Source of the DNA: Paramecium octaurelia
Taxonomy: Eukaryota > Ciliophora > Oligohymenophorea > Peniculida > Parameciidae
Reading direction: 5' to 3'
NCBI GenBank assembly: GCA_905182995.1
Contig: CAJJDP010000014.1
Span: 194,856-258,855, forward strand
DNA: 64,000 nucleotides
Positions 28,536-39,526 of the stretch are shown in pieces. The stretch's first letter is position 1. Each line of letters begins with the position of its first letter. The translations under genes and the position numbers were made by a program. The notes beneath the pieces are model-generated. The model saw nothing but the letters and a program-made list of their open reading frames with translations, did no database searches and had not been told where the DNA came from.

Positions 28536-30037
28536 TCAAACACTCATTTACCTTTTTTTGGTTTCCATAATTTTAATAACATCTAATTATTATCTTAACT
28601 AATATCCTCTAATCTTCTCCCACTGTATGAATTTTTCTTTAGGAACAAACAAATAAGGATCTTCTAAACAAGACTTAGCACTCAATCTAAAAATTGAATC
28701 AGGATTCATCATTTTGCAAATTAATCTTCTTAACTTAATGGAATAGAAATCTAATTACTATAATCAAATACCTGATCCAAAATCATTGACAGTCAATCCT
28801 TATCTTAATTTCAACCATCTTTCACCACATGCTGGTAGAGTCTCTCCAATCATAATTTCATAAATTGAAGCACCTAGCGAGAATATATCCGATTTACTTA
28901 AATCAGATTAAGTTGTAAGCTAAAATCGTAAAACATTATACATTAGATAAAATTTCAGGAGCTAAATATCGAGAATCCCCTTCATTAATATCTTCTCCCT
29001 TTTTTAATTAGGTTAGTCTGGAAAGACCTAAATCAGCCAATTTATAGCAGCCTTCAACTTTGCTATATAAAATGTTATCAGGTTTGACATCAAAATGTGT
29101 TATTGATTATTCATGAAGAAATCTCAAACCTTTCAAAATATCTTTTAGTATCTTTTTAACTTCGAATTCTTCAAGTCTTTAATTTAATTCTCTTTTAGAT
29201 TCCTAAATAATGATATTGCAAAATACCTAGAGGGAAGTCACATTGAAATTGCAGTATTCCATTTATAAATAATTATAGCACCTTTCATTCCAGGCAGTAT
29301 AATATCTTATTATATTTTTGCATCTTCCTTTGGCAGTCAGATACGCAAGTGCCTAAGCTTCATTAAGTGATTCTGCTGCATCATATGATTTACCACATCC
29401 TTGAAGTTTAACACATTTTATCGCATATATTTGTTTATCAATATTATTTCTGCATTTATAAACAGTACCAAAATTTCCGTTGCCTATTACTGCCAATTAA
29501 GTGTATTCATTATAATATCTAGATTTCTCAAAGGTAGGACTTTCTTCTTCAGACTGATATTCAATATCCATAGCCCATGCACTTGTCTGAATACTTTTGA
29601 TCGCACTCTTTCAGTAAAATATTATGTTACCTTCTTTTTTTTTGGAGTGGCAGTGCCCTATTTTTAAGCAGTTAATTCTTTATGAGATTTATTTCCCTTA
29701 TTTTTTGGAGTGCTGGGAGGACTCTATTAGATTTAATCTAGAGTCATTTGATTTTAAAATCTATGAACTAAAGAACTTCCAATGCAATCGTTCTCAGAAG
29801 TACTTGGAGTAATATGCGAGTGATGATTTTTTTATTTGATTGGCGTTTAAGTCTTGATAGGTCTAATTATTTATTGAAATAGCTCTACATAATCTAGAAT
29901 TTGAATTGCTTTTTGCCAGAATTATTGAATTGTTGTAATTGATCATCAATGATCACTTTCTTACACAACTCAGGTTCCATTGATTATTTTTCAGGGGTAC
30001 TGAATAAATTTCTTGCAAGAGGAGATTAAAAATTCAT
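28536..30037 (-). CDS. Wee1/Myt1-type protein kinase
   Basis: Wee1-family kinases phosphorylate CDK in its glycine loop to restrain mitosis. Start is MNFQSPLARNLFSTPEKQ at 30037, in a Ser/Lys-rich N-terminal region whose exon edges are not fully resolved. The kinase domain has IGNGNFGTVYKC, YAIKCVKL, LHEQSITHFDVKPDNILY, LADLGLSR and EGDSRYLAPEIL. The HFDVKPDN loop in place of HRD, DLG in place of DFG, and the EGD.RYLAPE activation loop are marks of the Wee1/Myt1 family. Further blocks are SDIFSLGASIYEIMIGETLP and NDFGSDFYSIKLRRLICKMM, joined by a 21-nt intron. The stop is 28536-28538. No membrane helix is seen, so Wee1 is more likely than Myt1. A mitotic cyclin lies 16 kb away. Confidence 0.85.
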
Positions 30038-30128
30038 TTCCAATTTGAATTTGAAAAATGCTACTTTTTATAATTAATTGATTCATGCTATATAACACAG
30101 TACTGTAATTTTATTTTAAATTTTATTA

Positions 30129-30647
30129 ATGTCTATTCAATTCATAGATATGCGATTTAATTTATTCTTCATAATTATCATTACATAGCCAAAATAATTG
30201 AAAATTTAGGATGAATTCTAACTAGTATCGTTTGAAAATATCCTAATAATAGAATCATAAAGCAAATTTCATTTAAATTAGACCGTTGAAGACTTTTTAG
30301 ACTCATTTTTCAATACCATAGAGACTGATGATTATCAAATAGTATAAAGAAAATTATAGAAGATAAAATTTATTAAAATACTCAATATCATTCATAATTT
30401 TATTTATCATAGCAATTAATTAATGAGGAATAGGTAAATCACATCTTCAGGCTAATGTATTAATTACCCAAAGCGATAAAAATGGAATCAAATAAAGAAA
30501 TTACATTATAAATTGATATTTATTCTTATCTTACCTTTCCTTAATCCTTTAACATTATTATGTTTAAGTATTAATATTTTTTAGGAACCAATTAAGTAAT
30601 TATGGATTAAGTCTCATTTTGTAAAGTAGTATCTGACTATATCTTGA
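30129..30647 (+). CDS. Hypothetical protein with N-terminal hydrophobic segment
   Basis: A 172-codon frame starts MSIQFIDMRFNLFFIIIITQ (signal-peptide-like, possibly starting at the second Met) and stops at TGA 30645-30647. It includes VSFENILIIESQSKFHL and QTVEDFLDSFFNTIETDD. A second hydrophobic stretch lies near the C-terminus (LIFILILPFLNPLTLLC). Codon use and length are acceptable for a real gene, but no family is recognised. A 30-nt intron further on could extend it to about 30780. Confidence 0.4.
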
Positions 30648-30966
30648 CCAATTTTTGGAATGTAGTTTGACTGAAAATTGTCATTTTTGAGGTAAAATAA
30701 CTTGTAAACCATCTATGTTTTAGCTTCTTAATTGGGTTTAATCTGAAAATAGATCAATTAAAGTAGATAATCATGGCTTCTTGAGATGAATCAATTTTAA
30801 TGGATTCTGAAAAGTAGATAAATATTCTAAAAAATGGCTCATAAGTTTTAAATAAATTTAGTTGAAGGGAATTTATGTTAGTTTAGTTTGTATTTATTAT
30901 TGATTGGATTCTTTATAGAGCCTAAATAAATATTTTAATATTATTAAAATTCCTAAATAAAATTTA

Positions 30967-31904
30967 ATGAATCGTTAAACAAGCTAAATTTCTCACAATT
31001 CCTCGACATAACTATACTATTCTTAGTATCTTAAGTAATAATAAGTGAGTCCAATTACAGAAAAATTTGTTGGGGAAGAGGTTTAAGAGCTTAGAAAACA
31101 AGTTTAATAACTCACCAAATAATTAGAATTCAAAGAATAAATGATCAGCGAAATGAGAGCACATTAAAAAATATTAATGAATAGGTTATCTGAACCAACT
31201 CTTTATTAAAAGGATAACTTAATAGAAAAATTAAAGGAATTTGAGGTGCAATTAAAAGAAAAAGAAGTTTAATTTCAAAATTAATTAATTGAAAACAGCT
31301 TGCTAGTGAAAGAAAACAAAAGTTTAAATCAAGAGATCACACGTTTGGAAAGTTTAATAAAAGATTCCTCAATACAAAAGTTCGTTAATTCAATAGTTGA
31401 TCTTGTAATATAGTGTCATCCATAAAATCATTTTGCAAATTCGAAACCCGAATTGCGAGAGTGTTGGAGGTGGTTGAAAAAGATTCTCAATGATTACATA
31501 CAACTTAAGCAAAGCATGCATTGATTATTTTTATTAAAATTATGAATAAAGATGGACTTGAAACTATAGTGAATTTTCTCCATCAAGTTAGGCAATTGTT
31601 GAAAGAAAGTAGAGAACTCAAACAATTGCTAACATCGAACAAGGAAACCATTAAAATCTAAAAGGAATAGGAGGTGTGTTCTGTGTTATTGAAAACATCT
31701 TTCAGCAGAGCAATACAATTTTAAATATAAAATGATATTAACCAATTGTAGAAAAGAGCATAGAGTTAAAAGCCAGAGTTCACACATGATTGCTTGATAT
31801 TTTATGACCATTCTAATTTCTTAAATTATCTTTTGATTTATGATGAATATAAACAAGAAAGCAATTAAGAGAAGAATAACTATTACCTGATTAATGGGTT
31901 ATGA
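30967..31904 (+). CDS. Coiled-coil protein with an unexplained frame break
   Basis: Starts MNRQTSQISHNSSTQLYYSQ. A long charged coiled coil follows (VQELRKQVQQLTKQLEFKEQ, LIEKLKEFEVQLKEKEVQFQ), then WRWLKKILNDYIQLKQ. This frame stops at TGA about 31519-31524. Coding sequence resumes in another frame with KIMNKDGLETIVNFLHQVRQ and RELKQLLTSNKETIKIQKEQ and runs to TGA 31902-31904. There is no GT between the two parts, so no standard intron can join them. A GC-AG intron, a sequence error or a real frameshift are all possible. Length is about 300 residues. The role is unknown, perhaps cytoskeletal. Confidence 0.5.
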
Positions 31905-32499
31905 ATAAAGTTGCTGGTATTTAAATGCAATAATGATCCAAGAATAAGTAAATCATTTGTAATTGAAAAGTAAAGATATAGAAAGATAAATTCTATACTT
32001 AAAATTGTTATTTCTCTATTAATACATTAAGATAACATTTATTGATGGTTGATTGGATGATATGATATATATTAATGGTAAAAATATGAAATAAAGAGAG
32101 TAAGAAATAGTTTCAATTTTATAAATTGATATCCTAATACTATAAAATATTAATGTAAATTTACATATATCATTGAATTGTTATTGTAAGTAAAGAAAGA
32201 AAGATCTTAGTAAAATTAGAATATAATCTAAAATTAAGTAATGAATATCAATTAATGGATATGCAACATGTGTTAATCGAATTTTAATTTATTTTACCTA
32301 AATCAAGAATAACCCATTAATATTACACTTGGTTCTTTCAAACTCAAAAATAATTAATTTTGATAACACTAAATTATCTACAATTGTAAAATTCTGAAGA
32401 AGTAATTTTTATGGGATTGATTAAACATATAAAAAAGACTTTTATAGAAGGAAGAGAACACCAATGTAGAGGTTTTTATATTTTATACATAATGTACTT
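31905..32499. other. Intergenic AT-rich DNA
   Basis: About 600 bp between two convergent genes. No supported ORF in either direction under the ciliate code. Confidence 0.5.
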
Positions 32500-33990
32500 T
32501 CATTACTATTTCACCTTCTTGAATTTTGAATTTTATGCTAAATCTTATGAGGCCTATCTTTTATCTTCACCCTTTTGGAATTTCTGCATCCATGAGGCTC
32601 CCTAAGGTTAAAAGTCTGCTTCATCTTAATATTAGGCTTAATTGAAAACTGGCTTGGCTTTTCCTCTTTATGGTGCTTTCACGTCTCTATAGTTTACTCC
32701 TTCCTCTAATTGATGAACTCTCTTTTCTAAAAATGCTTTGTTGGTGACTCCAAATTCAGCATCTTATCCCTCACCTAGAATGGAGTAAATATAAAAATAT
32801 ACCTAAAGCATCATATCTAATACACAAGGCTGTTTTAGCAGCTAATGTTCTGGAGACTTTACCTTTCAATTTAGCAGGAGCACTTCCGACTAAACTGGCT
32901 TAGAAGATCAAACCATATTTTGGTGTGTTATGTTTGGTTCTAATGGCTTTGAACAGTGCCTTCTCTGCTCCTAAGATTTATACTGTAGAAGCTGGGTATT
33001 TAGCTAGATTAACCAGAGATCCAGCATGAGAAATCAATCTTGCTCCTACTAATTCTCCAACCATGGTTGTAAGATTTGGGGCGATGGCTTACATTCTGTT
33101 TTTCAAATACTCTGATAATTGGGCTCTGTAATCAGTCAATTCGATGACTTAGTCAGCCAAACAGAGAATGAACTTTTCATCTTCAAGTGTGATTTCAGTA
33201 CCAAAAGACACTTCTGCAGCCTATTTGACATCTGCTTCTAGATTGTCTGGTAAAATGCCAGAAAGATCAGTCTAGCTTGTCTTGATTCTCATACCGATGG
33301 CCTTAACAACCTTAGCATATATTAGGTTATCTGTAATGATTTTGCCTAATTCTGGAAAATGCCATCCGAACCATTCTCTAAGTCTCATCATGTAATTGTT
33401 AATTTCTTTATCTAAATCATCCAAAAGTGCAATAGCTTGGATGATCATGGTGTCTACTTTTTCAGTTGAAAACTTGAGCTTGTATCTAGATAGACCATGT
33501 GCCAAACCCAAAGTCATGTTTTTGAGTTCAGCTTCACTTAAGCCTTCAATTAAATTGGTTAGTTATGATTTAATGCCTCTAAAGAGTTGTTCTGTGACTG
33601 GGGTTTAAACGCAAGTCAATCCAAGTTAATCTTGAAGCTATTTAGCTAGTTTTTTATCTTAAACTATAATAATGTATAATTTATTGATACCTGCAATTTA
33701 ATCTTAAACTTCCTGTGAAATTACATTCTTTTCCAAAAACTTACTGAGTTTCTTGGGGATCTTGCCATTAATAAGCTTGCTAGTGGCAATGAGAGCTTCT
33801 TATGTATCCTTAAATTGTTGGAAGGCAAAAGGTGTAATCCTAAGATCATTTTATATGATAATGCTTACAATTTTTTAGCTTGCTTCTCATTTTGCAAGTA
33901 ATCGTAGATATTCTCAATTTTGTTTAGTGCCTTAGTGTTAGCCACTTGAAAGAGGGCAAATCCTGCAGGAGTCTCGATTAATATTAACAT
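32500..33990 (-). CDS. NOP58: Box C/D snoRNP core protein NOP58
   Basis: NOP58 is a nucleolar scaffold for box C/D snoRNPs that guide rRNA 2'-O-methylation. Starts [16 protein letters not shown]. Introns of about 29 and 27 nt lie in the N-terminal domain and one of 28 nt near 32780. The coiled coil and Nop domain are intact: [102 protein letters not shown] and [20 protein letters not shown]. The C-terminal tail (SKFKKVKQQ) is short, with few KKE/D repeats. The MLILIET start and [13 protein letters not shown] favour NOP58 over NOP56. Confidence 0.95.
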
Positions 33991-34278
33991 ATTAAAATAT
34001 TTATGAATCTCTGTCCATATATTAATAATTTATCATTGATAGTAAAAATATTAAAGTTTCTATTTTGAACTCCTTTCTAAAATTTAGCTATGGAATTCAG
34101 AATCATATCACTTAATATATAAGATCCTGACTATTGAAGACTTAATTACGACTCATTAAATCATCATAATTAATTGATCCAAGAATTAGAAAATAGACAT
34201 ATGAACTTGTTTCACCTTTCATTCAATTAAGGTGTGAATATATAAATCTGTGAATTAACCATGATTTAATGTCATTTC

Positions 34279-34827
34279 TCATGTAAAATCAAAAGAAATC
34301 TTATAGCTTGATAAATTATTTATATGAAAAGCTATTAAAAATAAAGCACCCATATTAATAGTTAAGAGATAATTTAATGAATGAACTTTTAGATCACTCC
34401 AAAAGAAATATCTTAGATGAGATATGGAATAATATTTGATATTGAGGAACTCTGAAAATCCATTCTTATTAGTCTCGTAATACCAATAGTATTTTGATTT
34501 AGATGATTCATACATAATTAAGGCCTAATTTTCAGTTCTTTAGAATTTATGAAGATATAAACAGTATCTATAAACTAACTGATTATAACACAACAGAATT
34601 GGATACCATTCTCATTATTTGGTTAAAAGTCTGTCACTGTCTGATAAAAGAATCGAATCAGAAATTAAAACCTCCTGGAGAATTTGCAAATGATTGACGA
34701 TGTATTTGAATAGAATATTTGATTCTTCAACTAAATAACAAATATAGTTTATATTAAAATTTATGTTTTTTAGGTATAGACATCTTTCAATCTGTGGACA
34801 AAGGAACACTCAAACAACTTTTAACAT
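34279..34827 (-). pseudogene. Possible degenerate gene with in-frame TGA codons
   Basis: One frame runs from ATG at 34825-34827 to TGA 34279-34281, about 180 codons, broken only by two TGA codons. The first sits in a stretch that could be a 27-nt intron ending in CAG. The second could be a 27-nt intron ending in GAG. Neither is standard. The product would read CLYLKNINFNINYICYLVEE, YNQLVYRYCLYLHKFQRTEN and SSKSKYYWYYETNKNGFSEF, with no known family. Either it is a small real gene with atypical introns or a decaying one. Confidence 0.3.
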
Positions 34828-34926
34828 AAGTTAAATTTCTTTAAAAAATACACCCCCGATTAATAGACTGTGAATTGGTCTTGGTTTCATCTTTTAACTT
34901 AATGATTTATATTTATAATTATTTAA

Positions 34927-36777
34927 ATGGAAGAACTTGAATAATACTATTAAGTCATCAAAGTCTTAGGAGCTGGGGGTTTTGGGAAGGTAGTTGAAGC
35001 TGTATACAAAGATGGGGGAAAGGAACATGTGGCTGTGAAAGTAATATCATAGTCGTAATTTTTAATTAGATTCTTCCCAAAAAAGATTATAAGGTAGCCC
35101 AGATCTTGTCGGAGGCCCAAATCCTTGCGAAGATGAATCATCCCAATATAGTTCAATTTAAGGGTGTTAGAGAAACAGAAAGCAAGCTGCTAATAGAAAT
35201 GGCTCTTATCAAATAAGGTCCGTTGAAAGTGCGCAAATATACATAATAAGAAGCGAGAATCATTATGACCAGTATTTTCAAAGCAGTTTAATTTATTCAT
35301 GAACATGGAGTGGTACATCGAGATCTCAAGCCTGAGGTAACTATAATTGAATTAAGATAAGAGAATATACTAGTAGAAGACTCTAACGATTTCAGTACAC
35401 TAAAGATTGTCGATTTTGGATTATCGGCCGGACAAATTGTATTGCATGGACAATGTGGGACCCTTATTTATATGGCTCCAGAGCTATTTAGTTAGCGTGT
35501 ATACTCTAAGCCAATAGATATTTGGAGTTGTGGAATTATACTTTACTAAATGCTAACAGGGAAACACCCTTTGTATAAAGGAGGAGAGCATTCTCACGAT
35601 TATAAGAAGAAACTACTAGATCCTAAGTGGGATTTCCCTGAAGATTTCGATCCAATGGCAAAGCATCTATTTTTGAAATGCGTTTCGATGGATCCTATTC
35701 ATAGATATAGTGCAAACTAAATCTTGCAGCATCCTTGGATAACTAATTCCAAAACAGATCCAATCCCATTAACTCTACCAGAAATGTACCGAGCATTCAC
35801 TGCAAGAGAGTAGATTCTCCAGAAAATCAAAACTATTATGCTTCTAGTTTCAATGAAAGGATTGAAAGTAGATACTACGTAAATACAACATAATATATGA
35901 ATCTTAGGTATTTGATGAAGCAATCCTAAAAGTTGTAGACTAACACTTCAAATTTACTAGATAAAGATTATATAAAGGAGATGCTTAGAGAACACTAAGC
36001 ATTAAAAGAAAACCAAAATATTCCACCGATTAAATAGTAATTGAGATACGAGAAGATATTATAGGTATTGATTGTTTCTTATTCTTAAGAGAATCCAAGA
36101 AAATGGAGTGAAAGAACCTGAAGAAAAATGTATAACCAAGAATTCTCAACATATGCACACCAATGAAAATAGTCAACCTTCTTCCTCTCAAAAATCTTTG
36201 AACATCAGCGTTATTCATCATGATTCAAATAATAAAGATCAACTTTATATTTAAACTGGAAACAAACATCATTTTAAGAAGAGACTATTCAAGAAAACTC
36301 ATCAAAGTGATAAAAAGAGATTATCAAATCCTTTTGAAATACCAGCACTTCGTTCCAGATCAACTACAGCTAATCATAAAACTGAATTGAAGTAGGTCTA
36401 ACCATAACACTTTGAATCTCCAAAAAAACCGATCTCTATGGTTAGGCCCTTTAAACAACAGTTTAATACTTAACAACAATAATAACAAAGTCAATCTCCA
36501 ATCAGAAAACCTCCAGATATCAAAAATAGGAGCAACAGTTCTACTAAAAAGTTAAGTATGGTAGAGTAGGAGTGTGTGGATGCTTACCGCTTTGATCAAG
36601 AAAGTATTTTAGATTGCTTATCATCTCATAGAAGTTGTACATAGTATGTTCATGCCGAGAGTGTTTAATAAAAAGATACTGCCCTTTTCAAGAAATTTTT
36701 AACAAAGACTTCCTGTTCAACCCCAAAGTTTAGAGTTGAACATACTTAAACCACCACTACCCAAAAAACTTATCTGA
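34927..36777 (+). CDS. Serine/threonine protein kinase with Gln-rich C-terminal tail
   Basis: Starts MEELEQYYQVIKVLGAGGFG. The kinase domain has VAVKILPKK, the alpha-C Glu in [61 protein letters not shown] and DIWSCGIILYQMLTGKHPLY. All catalytic residues are present. The style is that of the large CAMK-like/ciliate-expanded kinases. Introns are one of 29 nt near 35041, 35337-35363 (acceptor GAG), one of 29 nt near 35879 and one of 25 nt near 36065 (ends AAG). After residue about 300 the tail is Ser/Gln/Lys-rich and unstructured. The 3' end is uncertain. An intron near 36650 gives an end LKPPLPKKLI at TGA 36775-36777. Without it the frame runs on into the neighbouring gene. Confidence 0.8.
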
Positions 36778-36822
36778 TTATGTTTTATATAATATATATT
36801 TTATTTATCTTTTTTAAAGAAA

Positions 36823-37330
36823 TCACATATTTTCTGAATTTTCATTTATTGGAATTGATACTTCCATCTCATCCATCCATTTCTCTAATTTAATAGCACA
36901 TGCCAATCTGGAACTACAAAATCTATATAATTAATTACTGCTTGGCAACAGCATAATCTTATCTATTGATCACAAATTCTTCCAAATAAAATGGGTCTCT
37001 GATCTTTTCAATCCAAGGTGATGAAATCAGAATATGGCAGGATCCACATGAAGGACCAAAAGTGTTTGTCTACACTGGATCCTCCAAGATGCTATCCAAT
37101 TTTTCTCCACCTTCACAGTCACCTTTTATATTAATATGCAATTTACCTGGTATATTTGTTACGCGAAACCTTCTAAGTGCAGACAAAAGGCTTTCACCAA
37201 TATAGGCAGGAATTCTTTCGAATTCACCATCATTATAAACATTGATATAGATCCTACATAGATCCTTGACATTACATCTTGTCCTAAACAGATGGAGCAA
37301 AAATTGGGCCTGTTGGTTTGTGCTATCCAT
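36823..37330 (-). CDS. 2Fe-2S ferredoxin-like protein with altered cluster loop
   Basis: Starts MDSTNQQAQFLLHLFRTRCN. It has the adrenodoxin-type order: INVYNDGEFERIPAYIGESL, ALRRFRVTNIPG, DCEGG, then PSCGSCHILI, and after a 25-nt intron SRLACAIKLEKWMDEM. The usual loop is C-x5-C-x2-C with a distant fourth Cys. Here the first Cys (CEGG) is separated from CGSC by more than 20 residues, an insertion of about 18. All four candidate Cys remain. Mitochondrial electron transfer or Fe-S synthesis is the family role. A second option is the ferredoxin-like subunit that bridges complex I arms in ciliates and plants. The stop is 36823-36825. Confidence 0.75.
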
Positions 37331-37785
37331 GAGCGAAACAGTATCTCACGATTCTTTATAGCATTTTAATAAAATTATTATATTAATCTAACTTCTAAAA
37401 TAAATCAACATCAATTAATTTAGCTGTCTTTATAACCACATCAAGTCACCTACATTGAAATAGAAGTACTAAAGATAGCATTGAGTTTTTGATTCCTTAC
37501 TTTAGAAGTACTTCCGTCTATCTGAACATTCAGCAACCTACAAGATATTTCTTTTACATTTTAGCATTCTAAAATGGGATTTCCAATTGAAATCATAATG
37601 AACACTACTAGACTCTTTAACTAATTTCTAAGACCAATCTAAAAACCAAGTAAATTTATACTTAATTATAATGGATAAAATTATTATACACATTTTGAGT
37701 AATTCTAGATTGATTTAACAAAATTGATAATCTGAATGAAAATAACTAATTGTATATACTCGTTTTTTTATTCATTTATTAAATA
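37331..37785. other. Divergent intergenic region
   Basis: About 450 bp between the ferredoxin-like start (minus) and a secreted-protein start (plus). No supported ORF. Promoter elements are not distinguishable. Confidence 0.5.
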
Positions 37786-39005
37786 ATGAAATTAATATTA
37801 TTGATAACATTGTTCACAATATGCACATGTTTACGCTATGATGATGGCAACAGTGGTAACTCTGTAATTGAAGAATAAATTAAGGAGATTTAATAACATA
37901 AAATCGGTTAAGCCATTTTAAAGATGGCTGAGTTAAATTATAAATTACAAGGTCCTGTGGATGAACTTATTTCAACAATTAAAAGTTTTGGACGTTAGTT
38001 GATTGTATTTTTAAGAATAATATATAGGAAAGAGTGGAATAAGAGAACCTCGATTACGAGGCTATTAAAGCAGAAAGCGTTGTAAAAGTTCAATAATTAA
38101 AATAAATAATTTCAGATGCTGAAAACGAATAGAACAAGCAGAGGAAAAAAATTGGATAAGATCTTGAACTACGAAAGGTAATGTTGACTAATTATTGCCT
38201 CTTAGAATGATATCGAAAAAGAATTATTAAGATTGAAGGATTCTAAGCAATAAAACGAGTCTAGATTGAAAATGCAAGAGGCTCTACGCAAACAATAATA
38301 TGAGAATTTCGAGAAATCCAAGAGAGATATTGGAGATTTGATTAAGATCACAGATGAAACCTTGAAGATGGTAGGATCCTTATTACCCAGACCAGATTGC
38401 AGTTTTATTGAGATGGACAAAATTCAATTGAGTAAGGAGGAATCAAAAGATTTGACTAGAAGATTAAGAAGTATTAAAGGAAGAGTAAGTTTTGGAATCA
38501 ATTGTAGGTAGATGGATTGAAAGGTTATGAAAGTATGATGGAGACTTTGGTGCAATTAACCGATTCCAGTTTCAAATAGAGACACTTTATAAAATCGGTT
38601 TTGGATTTATTAAATAAGCTTAGAAAATCTTTGGTTGATTCTCAAAACAAATTAATAAACGATGAAAAAGAATAGGACAGAGCTTTCTCTTAATGGGACA
38701 GTGCTTAGGATGGGGAGACCAATGTTTTTGAGAGAGAATGGAATGATTTACTGGAGGAAAGAGAGGACATTCAATCATTCATTGCTGATTGCGAAAACAT
38801 CATAAAGATCCATTAAGCTGATGTCGATTTATATGGAGAACGTGTGAAATTGGAAGAGCAATCATTGTTGATAAGCAAACAAACCCATGAGGAGTTGGTG
38901 AAACAAATAAATAATGAATTGGATATTATTCAGAAATCCATTAAGTTGTTGTATTCACCTGCTATTTTTGAATACTTGAAATACAAAATAAACTTAGGTC
39001 CCTGA
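37786..39005 (+). CDS. Secreted coiled-coil protein, trichocyst-matrix-like
   Basis: Starts MKLILLITLFTICTCLRYDD, a clear signal peptide. The rest is almost entirely charged helix (KIGQAILKMAELNYKLQGPV, KDSKQQNESRLKMQEALRKQ, FEREWNDLLEEREDIQSF). Introns are about 23 nt near 38007, 28 nt near 38179 and 23 nt near 38484, each preserving the frame. A signal peptide plus heptad-like helices fits the trichocyst matrix protein family (exocytotic granule content). A clear member lies 2 kb downstream. Sequence similarity between the two is weak by eye, so this is a divergent relative or another secreted coiled-coil protein. About 380 residues, with stop at 39003-39005. Confidence 0.6.
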
Positions 39006-39051
39006 TTATTAGAATAATATACATATCGAAGATTTAATTATTTATTTTATC

Positions 39052-39460
39052 ATGATATACGATCAACCTGAACACTTCGGACTTTTTGAAAAAACCTTTA
39101 CTGCTAAAGAGAAAGAGGAAGTGAAATAATTCTTGAAATATGATAGACATGTTCCTTTGAAATTGACAGAACAAGTCTTCCATGCTGAAGCGTATTTATA
39201 TTCTTCTCAACGATAGAGATGCATCGAGATTCGAAAGATTAGGTTAAGTTGGAGGAGCAGTCTATTCATTCTCATTCTTTTTCTTCCCAATTATCAAAGG
39301 TTTACCCATTAAGTAGAGACTCTTTTGGGCAGCAGTCCCAGGTGGCATTGTTGCATGGTTAGGATGGAGAATCAAGGAAGAATTAGAATGGAATAGAGTT
39401 TATAATTGCTATTAGAAATATCAAGTAGCTCATTCAATGCACAAGAAAGTGTTCATTTGA
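39052..39460 (+). CDS. Small membrane protein, probable mitochondrial subunit
   Basis: Starts MIYDQPEHFGLFEKTFTAKE. A 25-nt intron joins VFHAEA to DASRFERLG. Two hydrophobic segments follow (GGAVYSFSFFFFPIIKGLP and LFWAAVPGGIVAWLGWR), then a charged tail ending VAHSMHKKVFI at TGA 39458-39460. The length of about 128 residues, two close helices and polar ends are typical of accessory subunits of ciliate respiratory complexes. The next gene also looks mitochondrial. No family match is recognised, so the role is an inference from layout. Confidence 0.6.
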
Positions 39461-39526
39461 AAAATATAACATCGCAAATATAAATATATACAAAACCAAA
39501 ATATCTAATTCAATAATTAATTTATC

